Source: Candidatus Aminicenantota bacterium
GTDB taxonomy: Bacteria > Acidobacteriota > Aminicenantia > Aminicenantales > Aminicenantaceae
Direction of reading: 5' to 3'
DNA length: 7,312 bases
Assembly (NCBI GenBank): GCA_004378665.1
Contig: SOIA01000329.1
Location: 1 to 7,312, forward strand
A program made the position numbers and the translations under genes. The notes beneath the pieces were generated by a model, which was not told where the DNA came from, made no database searches, and was given only the letters and a program-made list of their open reading frames with translations. Below are positions 1-6,181 of this stretch, piece after piece. Each line of letters begins with the position of its first letter. Positions within the stretch are counted from its first letter, which is position 1.

Positions 1-7
1 CTTTTTC

Positions 8-1165
8 CTATTTCATTAATTCTTCATACAGGTTTGTGATTTTTTGGACCATAGCTTCATGGGTGAAACCTGAGGCCATTTCTTTTCCTGCTCGTCCCAT
101 CTTTTCTCTTTTGTCTTTGTCTTCCAACAGAAGCTGTGTGTATTTTGCCAGTTCCTCAGGATTTTGAGGCGGGACCAAATATCCGTTTTTCCCGTGGATG
201 ACCAGATCCGGGACGCCTCCCACATTGCTGGCCACGATCGGTTTTCCGAGAGCCATGGCTTCGGCCAAAACTCTTCCCATCCCTTCATTCAGGGAAGGAA
301 GCAGGAAGATATCGAAAACGGAGAGGATGCGCGGGACATCATCCCTCCAGCCCAGGAAGACGATGTTTTTATCTGTGCCTGTCTTCTTAGCCAGCGTTTG
401 CAGTTCCTCTTTCAGTGGACCGTCTCCTGCGAAGACAAAGTATATTTCAGGGGATTCAAGGCAGATGTGCTGAGAAGCTTTGATCATGAATTCAGGGCCT
501 TTAACAGGGATGAGCCGGCCAGCCGTTCCGACAACCAACGCATCCTCAGGAATCCCGATCTCTTTTTTCAGTTTGTTTTTTTCTTCCAGAGTCAGTTCTC
601 TGTATCTGTCCAGCTCTATTCCGCTGTGGATCACGATACATTTTCCCTCACGGGCAATTTTGTGGGTGATGTAATCTGATCTTTCTCTGTCAGTCAACGC
701 CACAATTTTGTTAGTCATCCGGCTGGCGAGTTTTTCGAGCCGGATGAACATCTTCGTTTTCAACCGGCCGAAATAGCCATAAAAGATATGGCCGTGCGGC
801 GTGTGGACGACAAGGGGAGTTCCTGCGAGCTTGGCGGCGAATCTGCCCAGAAGGCCCGCTTTGGATGTATGGGTATGGACGACATCAAACTTTTCCTTCG
901 CCAGGAACCGGTATATCTTGAACAGAGCGATGGGATCGTAGACCATGTGAATATTCCTCACGAGCACGGGAAGATGGATGTATCGAATTCCGTATTCCTC
1001 GACTTGAGTTCTTCTTTCCTGGCTCGCGTCTTCGACCGGCCCGCTCATCAGCGTCACGTCATACTTTTCTTTATCCAATCCCTTCACGGTCAAAAAAGTG
1101 TTTTCTGCGGACCCCCCCTTATCGAGGCGTGTGATGATGTGGAGCACCTTGGTTTTATTGGGCAT
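8..1165 (-). CDS. GT4 family glycosyltransferase (last gene of the visible run)
   Basis: Third GT-B, family GT4 glycosyltransferase, complete at 385 aa. The acceptor loop is KGGSAEN (16-22), the variant seen in a GT4 subfamily whose members also carry HTPHGHIFYGYF (here 121-132). HTHTSKAGLLGR lies at 97-108. The donor domain has IHSGIEL, the complete phosphate loop GRLIPVKG with Arg217 and Lys222, GDGPL (247-251) and the EX7E pair E294/E302 within a typical NEGMGRVLAEAM block. It is the only one of the three GT4 proteins here that keeps the common Arg. Its block PRILSVFDIFLLPS resembles PKILSVMEVFVLPS of the first gene more than the second. The ATG at 1165 overlaps the preceding GT9 stop by 11 bases, and the ribosome site (GGA, six to seven bases away) is weak. 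Stop is TAG. Only seven bases remain after it, so neither a terminator nor a further gene can be judged. Donor sugar and linkage are unknown. Confidence 0.9.
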   Translation of the reverse strand: MPNKTKVLHIITRLDKGGSAENTFLTVKGLDKEKYDVTLMSGPVEDASQERRTQVEEYGIRYIHLPVLVRNIHMVYDPIALFKIYRFLAKEKFDVVHTHTSKAGLLGRFAAKLAGTPLVVHTPHGHIFYGYFGRLKTKMFIRLEKLASRMTNKIVALTDRERSDYITHKIAREGKCIVIHSGIELDRYRELTLEEKNKLKKEIGIPEDALVVGTAGRLIPVKGPEFMIKASQHICLESPEIYFVFAGDGPLKEELQTLAKKTGTDKNIVFLGWRDDVPRILSVFDIFLLPSLNEGMGRVLAEAMALGKPIVASNVGGVPDLVIHGKNGYLVPPQNPEELAKYTQLLLEDKDKREKMGRAGKEMASGFTHEAMVQKITNLYEELMK

Positions 1166-2213
1166 GTTTATCCAGTCTTTTTTTGACTTCCTCGATCATG
1201 TCATCGACGGTGATGAGATTCAAACACTCGAAGTGACCGCAGTGAACGGGTTTGCCTTCGTAGCAGGGACTGCAGGCCAGGTCTTTCCTGAACACAGCGG
1301 ACAGGTCAGGATAGGGTCCGGTCCGTCTTGGATTAGTGGGGCCGAAAATTCCGATGGACGGGGTGTCCACCGCACAGGCTGCATGAAGAAGCCCGCTGTC
1401 ATTGCTGATAAACAGAGTGCATTTCTCTATTAATGCCGCGGTTTCGGCCAGCGTGGATTGACCGGTCATGATCAAAGGCGAAGATCGCATTCCGTCCTTG
1501 ATCTCTTCAGCTAACTCCATTTCCTCGGCTCCTCCGAAAATGATCACTGAGGTGCCGATGTCCGTGATGAGCTTATCTGCCAGTTGCGCAAACCTCTCTC
1601 TGGGCCATCTCTTGAAGCCAGCCTGATGGACTCCAGACCCGGGATGCAGGCCCACGACCACCTTTCCCTTGAGGCTGTGTTGAGCGAAAAATTTCTGGGC
1701 GGATTCTTTGTCTTTCTCGGATCTCTGCACGAACAGACGTCTGTCTTCCGCATCTACGCCCAGCCTTTGGACCAGATGAATGTTGCTTTCGACTTCATGA
1801 CGGTCATGATCAAAAGGGACCTTGAGATTGTAAAAAATACCCTTTCCTCCGATGTTTTCTCCCACCCTGTATTCGATTCCCGCAAGTGCACAGAGGAATC
1901 CGCTCTTTAAGGGATTCGTTCCGGTCGATGTGATGCTCAGGTTGAGATTTTCTTGCCTGAGTCTTCGGATAAGTCTCATGTTCCCTGACAAGCCTGTGAA
2001 TTTTTTGGGTTCGACTATGATCTTTTGGTCAAAAAGATCACTTCCCTCTACGGCCTTCTCTGCTCCATACGGCCCCAGCAGAAAACAGAAAGAGGAAGAG
2101 GGGAGGGTCTTGCGCAGTGCTTTCAGGGCAGGTGTGAAGAAGATCATGTTGCCGATTCCGCCCATCATGATGATCAGGACATTCTTTATTCGAGACAGTT
2201 CGATTCGCATCAT
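1155..2213 (-). CDS. GT9 family glycosyltransferase with Asp-to-Asn change at the N-terminal active-site motif
   Basis: Second GT9, heptosyltransferase-like protein, 352 aa from the ATG at 2213. The N-terminal block reads GGIGNMIFFTPALKAL, so the usual GD is G21-N22. The donor domain is otherwise canonical: HPGSG (190-194), KRW (201-203), FGG (226-228), NDSGLLH (271-277) and FGPTNP (290-295). The C-terminal Cys cluster is C314-x2-C317-x7-C325-x4-C330, followed by LNLITVDDM, as in its neighbour. The frame is open further upstream to a TTG at 2267, preceded by GAGGA, but that start would overlap the previous gene by 50 bases and add residues outside the family pattern. ATGs at 2213 and 2210 are both possible, and GAAG is better spaced for 2210. 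It starts four bases after the preceding stop and overlaps the last gene by 11 bases. It may be an active transferase with a different catalytic base or an impaired partner of its paralogue. Confidence 0.87.
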   Translation of the reverse strand: MMRIELSRIKNVLIIMMGGIGNMIFFTPALKALRKTLPSSSFCFLLGPYGAEKAVEGSDLFDQKIIVEPKKFTGLSGNMRLIRRLRQENLNLSITSTGTNPLKSGFLCALAGIEYRVGENIGGKGIFYNLKVPFDHDRHEVESNIHLVQRLGVDAEDRRLFVQRSEKDKESAQKFFAQHSLKGKVVVGLHPGSGVHQAGFKRWPRERFAQLADKLITDIGTSVIIFGGAEEMELAEEIKDGMRSSPLIMTGQSTLAETAALIEKCTLFISNDSGLLHAACAVDTPSIGIFGPTNPRRTGPYPDLSAVFRKDLACSPCYEGKPVHCGHFECLNLITVDDMIEEVKKRLDKHAQ

Positions 2214-2217
2214 CGCT

Positions 2218-3360
2218 TCATTTATATGTTTTTTTGATCCGTGAAAGTTGATCTTCAATAGCTTCAAGCATGTCCTCGACAGTGATCAACTTCATGCAGT
2301 CGAGTGTTTTGAGACGGCAGCGGCCCTGATTGCAGGGCATGCAGGAAAGGTCTTTGCGGAGTACGATATGCTCATCCCCTTGAGGCCACCATCTCTCGGG
2401 AAGAGTGGGGCCCATAGTGGAGACAGTCGGAGTTCCCACAGCCGTGGCCATGTGGAGCGGTCCGGAATTGTTGCAGATAAGCAGGTGGCAGGATTGAATC
2501 AAAGCGAGGAGCTCTCCGATGGGCTGGTTGAGGAATACGATCGGTCGGCTTGTCATTCGGGTCTTTATCCGGTTGATGAGTTCTTCTTCCTTGGGGCCTC
2601 CCATAAGTACGACATGCGCCTTGTGCTTTTCAATCAGTTTGTCTGCGGCTTCAGCAAACCGCTCGCTCAGCCATCTTTGAGTGGGATAATACCCTCCAGG
2701 ATGAATGCCAATGATCAGGTCCTTATCCTTCACATCTTTAAACCGGAGAAATTTTCTCGCAGTTTCTATGGCTTCTCCGGAGGCGGATATTTTCAGGCTT
2801 TTGTCATCGGTTTCCAGGCCGATGCTTTTGACAATGTTTAAAATCTCATCAACAACATGAACAGGTCCTGTGTCATGTTTGACCGGCCGGTTGAACAGAA
2901 AACCTCGCCGCCAGGTGTCATACCCGACTCTGTAACCTGCACCGCTCAAAAAAGACAGAAGAGCGCCCTCGATCGTGTAATCGCAGGTCAAGTCCACGGC
3001 TAGGTCGAACGGATTGTCAAACAATTTGCGAACGCGTCTGGCTTTTTGAAAGAACGATGAATCCGAAGAATAGGGGACGATGGAGTCGATAGAGGGGATT
3101 CTTTCCAGGATATCCGTGACATAGGATGGAGCAAAAACAGTGATTCGACTCTGAGGAAGACTTTCCTTGATCGCCCGGAAAGCCGGAATCGAGAGGACCG
3201 CATCACCAAGCCTCTTTAGGGGGAAGACAAAGACACTCTTGACTGAACTCTTGTCGAACGTCTTCCTGCGCATCGAATAAGTGAATCCAGAATAGGCGGA
3301 GAATTTGACCCACCTGAGCGCCAGATAGATTCTTTTGAAAACCTTGCTCGTCTTTGCCAT
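2218..3360 (-). CDS. GT9 family glycosyltransferase (ADP-heptose:LPS heptosyltransferase-like)
   Basis: Inverting GT-B glycosyltransferase of family GT9 (WaaC/WaaF/RfaF-like), 380 aa. Family members add heptose or a related sugar to LPS inner core. About 40 basic residues precede the first strand. Then comes the RLGDAVLSIPA block (50-60) with Asp53, the equivalent of the catalytic-type Asp of WaaC. The donor domain shows HPGG (220-223), QRW (228-230), MGG (253-255), NNSGPLH (297-303) and GPT (317-319). A C-terminal Cys cluster C340-x2-C343-x4-C348-x6-C355 precedes MKLITVEDM. Two positions differ from common family residues: Gln228 where Lys is usual (K-R-W), and Asn298 where Asp is usual (NDSG). 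The ATG at 3360 follows the previous stop by six bases, and the ribosome site is weak. The donor may be ADP-heptose or another sugar. The symbol waaF is not assigned because two paralogues with altered sites are present. Confidence 0.88.
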   Translation of the reverse strand: MAKTSKVFKRIYLALRWVKFSAYSGFTYSMRRKTFDKSSVKSVFVFPLKRLGDAVLSIPAFRAIKESLPQSRITVFAPSYVTDILERIPSIDSIVPYSSDSSFFQKARRVRKLFDNPFDLAVDLTCDYTIEGALLSFLSGAGYRVGYDTWRRGFLFNRPVKHDTGPVHVVDEILNIVKSIGLETDDKSLKISASGEAIETARKFLRFKDVKDKDLIIGIHPGGYYPTQRWLSERFAEAADKLIEKHKAHVVLMGGPKEEELINRIKTRMTSRPIVFLNQPIGELLALIQSCHLLICNNSGPLHMATAVGTPTVSTMGPTLPERWWPQGDEHIVLRKDLSCMPCNQGRCRLKTLDCMKLITVEDMLEAIEDQLSRIKKTYK

Positions 3361-3366
3361 CAGGAT

Positions 3367-4236
3367 TTACTCGGGTTTGGCCTTCAAAGCATACAGTAAA
3401 ATAATATCATCCTCTCCCGCAACTTTTTTTATACGGAGCAGAATCTTTTTGATCCATTGTGTGAGCGGATAAAATCTGATCAGCCATTTTTTCATTCTTG
3501 TCCAGCCGAGGTGTTCTAATTTTTCTCCGATGTGTGTGCCTTTGGGAAGAGTGGAAACCCGGACGACCTGAAAGCCCGTTTTCTCGACAATCCTTCTCAG
3601 CGCGCCCGGTGTGAAATAGTAAAGGTGTTCCCGGGGCTTCAACTGGTCCCAGTTTTCTCCTGATTTTTTGGATCTTTTGGATTCTATGTTCGGCAGCTCT
3701 ACGGCCAATACACCGGAATCTTTCAGTATGCGGTGGATTTCCCGCAGGCATCCGGCCGGGTCACGCATGTGTTCGAGGACATGCCAGAGAGTCACCACAT
3801 CGAAGTGCTTGTCAGGATATCCGGCGTCTTCCAACCTGCCCGTGAACACATCAAAGCCGGATTTTTTGGCGAATTCGGACGCATAGGAAGATATCTCCAC
3901 CCCGGAAGCCTCCCAACCGTCTTGCCGTGCGGCTTCCAGGAAGTAGCCTACGGCACATCCGACATCCAACAGCTTCCCTTTGGTTTTCAGAGAATCGATG
4001 TCTTTCAGTCTTTCTCTAAAACGCGGGCCGTAGAGCTTTTTTTCAGTCAGATAATCGGACTGCCAGGTCCCGTTGAAGTACCCATTTTTATAAATCGTTC
4101 TCAGTTCCTCTTCAGAAGGCTGTGGATTGACATAGATAAGCCCGCACTCGAGGCATTTGACGATTTTGAGGGAATCCTTAGTGAACAGGAGTGAGGAATT
4201 ATCTGCTTGACACAAGTTGCACCCTGTGTATGTCAT
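3367..4236 (-). CDS. Zinc-ribbon SAM-dependent methyltransferase (class I), paralogue of its upstream neighbour
   Basis: Predicted SAM-dependent methyltransferase, 289 aa, with the same architecture as the gene just upstream. The zinc ribbon is C6-x2-C9 and C28-x2-C31, followed by GLIYVNPQP. Motif I is DVGCAVG (91-97), the ribose-binding acidic residue is E114, and WHVLEH spans 151-156. HLYYF and EKTGFQV are shared with the paralogue. Residues 247-271 hold nine Lys/Arg, several aromatics and no acidic residue, a plausible peripheral membrane contact. The ATG at 4236 lies in an ATGA overlap with the previous stop, and AAAGG about ten bases upstream is a modest ribosome site. The chain ends six bases before the GT9 gene. 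Sugar O- or C-methylation, or methyl capping of a chain, are the likeliest roles. The substrate cannot be read from the sequence. Confidence 0.88.
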   Translation of the reverse strand: MTYTGCNLCQADNSSLLFTKDSLKIVKCLECGLIYVNPQPSEEELRTIYKNGYFNGTWQSDYLTEKKLYGPRFRERLKDIDSLKTKGKLLDVGCAVGYFLEAARQDGWEASGVEISSYASEFAKKSGFDVFTGRLEDAGYPDKHFDVVTLWHVLEHMRDPAGCLREIHRILKDSGVLAVELPNIESKRSKKSGENWDQLKPREHLYYFTPGALRRIVEKTGFQVVRVSTLPKGTHIGEKLEHLGWTRMKKWLIRFYPLTQWIKKILLRIKKVAGEDDIILLYALKAKPE

Positions 4237-5066
4237 ATTTTTCTGGCCTTTACAGCGTAAGCCTTCATGGCCTCCCCGAAATTTCTTCTCGAGAAAAAGT
4301 AGATAACGCGAGTGAATACATCCACGATTTTTTTGGAGGGTTCTATCTGGGCGAGATCCAGGTCGATCTTCTTGACTTGGAACCCGGTTTTCTCGAGGAT
4401 CGCGGTCAGGGTAGGAATAGAGAAATGATACAGATGAAGTTCTTTAGCTTTCACGGAGAAGAACTTCAGTTTTTTCCATCGGGCAAGAAAATACAGGATT
4501 CGAGTGATGAAGTTGTTCAGGTTCGGGACGGCAACGACCAGCAGTCCGTCTTTTCTCAGTATCCTGTGGATTTCCTCCAGAGTCTTTGAAGGGCTGGGAA
4601 GATGTTCCAGCGTGTGCCAGACAGTGACAACATCAAAGCTTTCTTCGGGGAAACGGGCTTTCTTTAAATCTCCATAGAAGACGTCCAATCCCAGCTTGTC
4701 TTTGACATACTGGCAGGCATACTCGGATATCTCAGTCCCACGGACATCAAATCCCCTTTCTTTAGCGAGCTTGAGGAAGGTCCCGCACCCGAATCCGACA
4801 TCCAGAAGGCATCCGTTCTTTTTGTATTTCGACAGCCTTTTGAGCCGTTTCCGCCACATCAGGATCCGTCTTTCCATCTGAGTCTCGATCCATTCCTTAT
4901 AATAATCTTCATTGTAATGCGCGCTCATGAACTGCCGTGGGGGTTGAGGGTCGACATAGACAAGACCGCATTCTTTGCATCTGACGATTTGAAAAGGGGC
5001 TTCGGTTTTTTGGATGATTTCGGTGTTATTCTGTTCGCAGAGATCGCATATCACGTATCTGAGCAT
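4233..5066 (-). CDS. Zinc-ribbon SAM-dependent methyltransferase (class I)
   Basis: Predicted S-adenosylmethionine-dependent methyltransferase, 277 aa, of the Methyltransf_11/23 type often found in polysaccharide and LPS clusters. A four-Cys zinc ribbon comes first (C7-x2-C10 and C30-x2-C33), followed by GLVYVDPQP (34-42). SAM motif I is DVGFGCG (89-95), the acidic residue of motif II is E112, and the post-motif block is WHTLEH (150-155). The motif HLYHF (211-215) and EKTGFQV follow. Residues 185-208 form a hydrophobic, strongly basic stretch without acidic residues, which could attach the protein to the membrane surface. It lacks the extra C-terminal domain of the ~410-residue TylC3-type sugar C-methyltransferases, which also start with a zinc-binding domain. 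Likely substrate is a sugar of the glycan or its nucleotide precursor, but this is inferred from context. The next gene is a paralogue, and the stop overlaps its start as ATGA. Confidence 0.88.
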   Translation of the reverse strand: MLRYVICDLCEQNNTEIIQKTEAPFQIVRCKECGLVYVDPQPPRQFMSAHYNEDYYKEWIETQMERRILMWRKRLKRLSKYKKNGCLLDVGFGCGTFLKLAKERGFDVRGTEISEYACQYVKDKLGLDVFYGDLKKARFPEESFDVVTVWHTLEHLPSPSKTLEEIHRILRKDGLLVVAVPNLNNFITRILYFLARWKKLKFFSVKAKELHLYHFSIPTLTAILEKTGFQVKKIDLDLAQIEPSKKIVDVFTRVIYFFSRRNFGEAMKAYAVKARKI

Positions 5067-6181
5067 AGAAGGTCCTCGTAGGTTTGTTCGATTCGGGAAA
5101 CATTCTTTTCGATGCTGAACAGTCGTTCGGCCCGCTGCTTTCCGGCAGCTCCCATACGCTTCCTCTTGTCTTCATCCTGGACCAGATCCAGGATGGATGC
5201 AGCCAATCTGTTAGAGTCTTCAGCGGGCACCAGGATTCCAGTGGTTCCATTTTCAATCGCTTCGGGATTTCCGCCCGAATCGGTTGCGATCACTGGCTTC
5301 GAAGATGCCATGGCCTCTATTATGACTCGTGAGAATCCTTCTAAGTGAGTCGTCGAAGGAAGGACCACGATGTCCAGAGTGTTCATTATTCGAGGAATGT
5401 CTTCCCGGAATCCGGTGAACACGACATTCCCGGAGAGGCCCAGGTCTGTGCACAGGTCTTCCAGCTTTTTTCTGTATGCGTGATTCCCATCCCCCACGAT
5501 CATGAATATCACCTTGGACGTGCGATCGAAAATCCGGGCGGCAGCCTTTAAAAAGACTTCCTGTCCTTTTCCTGGAATCAACTGGCCCAGAGTTCCCACA
5601 AGCATCAAGTCTTCTTTGATCTTAAACTCCTGTTTCAGTTTCCTGTCTATCGGTTTTGGGCCGAATTCGGTCAAGTCCACTCCGTTATGGATGACCGTCA
5701 CTTTTTCGTCAAAACGCTCAAATCCGCGATACCTCTGACTGGCCGCATCTGAAACAGCGATGACCTTGCTGGCATGATTGAACAGAAATTTTTCGAAAGA
5801 TCTTTTTTCGGGCGTGCTGACGCGTGCATGCCAGACTAAAGGCGTCCTGGTCAGCCTTGCGGCCAGGCCTGCATAAAAAGCTTGACGCGGAGAATCAGTG
5901 TGGATCAGGTGGATGCCCTTCCTCCGGATGAGCTTTTTAAATTTGAAGACTGCTGCGGCAGTCGCGAAAACATTCAGGCTTTTCGCTCCTCTCACTCTTA
6001 TGATCCGGGCTTCAATCCCCAGGCTTTCGACCTTCTCGGTCAAGCCTCCTTCGGATGGGCAGACCAGGAAAGGCTTGAATTTTTTTCGGTCCAGTCTCTC
6101 CAGGAGCAGAAGAAGGCTCCTCTGTCCGCCTCCGAGCATCTGGCCGGACAGGGAGGTGTAGAGGATATTATGCTGTTTCAT
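5051..6181 (-). CDS. GT4 family glycosyltransferase
   Basis: Second GT-B, family GT4 glycosyltransferase, 376 aa, likely adding one sugar to a membrane-linked glycan. The N-terminal domain has the glycine-rich acceptor loop GGGQRS (residues 17-22) and IHTDSPRQ (93-100). The donor domain has IHNGVDL (164-170), GDG (230-232), the EX7E pair E281/E289 and the SGGNPEAIENG loop after it. The donor-phosphate loop reads GQLIPGKG, so Gln200 replaces the common Arg and Lys205 is kept. The reading frame stays open for 131 codons upstream of 6181, but that stretch lies inside the preceding gene and has no family similarity. The ATG at 6181 gives the expected N-terminus MKQHNILYTS. A GTG directly before it (6184) is an alternative start. 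No strong Shine-Dalgarno is seen, only an A-rich AAAGAAAAG stretch, so coupling to the upstream gene through the 14-base overlap is likely. It overlaps the following methyltransferase by 16 bases. Confidence 0.9.
   Translation of the reverse strand: MKQHNILYTSLSGQMLGGGQRSLLLLLERLDRKKFKPFLVCPSEGGLTEKVESLGIEARIIRVRGAKSLNVFATAAAVFKFKKLIRRKGIHLIHTDSPRQAFYAGLAARLTRTPLVWHARVSTPEKRSFEKFLFNHASKVIAVSDAASQRYRGFERFDEKVTVIHNGVDLTEFGPKPIDRKLKQEFKIKEDLMLVGTLGQLIPGKGQEVFLKAAARIFDRTSKVIFMIVGDGNHAYRKKLEDLCTDLGLSGNVVFTGFREDIPRIMNTLDIVVLPSTTHLEGFSRVIIEAMASSKPVIATDSGGNPEAIENGTTGILVPAEDSNRLAASILDLVQDEDKRKRMGAAGKQRAERLFSIEKNVSRIEQTYEDLLCSDT
5073..5077 (-). promoter_or_regulatory. Shine-Dalgarno site of the first methyltransferase gene
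   Basis: On the minus strand this reads GAGGA, six bases before the ATG at 5066. It is the clearest ribosome binding site in the window. It lies inside the 3' end of the preceding GT4 gene and supports the start at 5066 despite the 16-base gene overlap. Confidence 0.6.

Noticed and set aside
164..679. 171-codon open frame on the plus strand
   Set aside because: It is antisense to the last GT4 gene, including its conserved donor domain, and carries no domain signal.
2214..2267. Longer start (TTG at 2267, with GAGGA before it) for the second GT9 gene
   Set aside because: It would overlap the previous gene by 50 bases. The GAGGA lies in codons of that gene, and the extra residues precede the normal family start.
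2248..2841. 197-codon open frame on the plus strand
   Set aside because: It lies wholly antisense to the first GT9 gene, with no motif or ribosome site that would support it.
3940..3970. DVGCAVG in place of the textbook GxGxG motif I in the second methyltransferase
   Set aside because: Ala at this position is a common variant of the SAM motif in this family, so it is not evidence for loss of activity.
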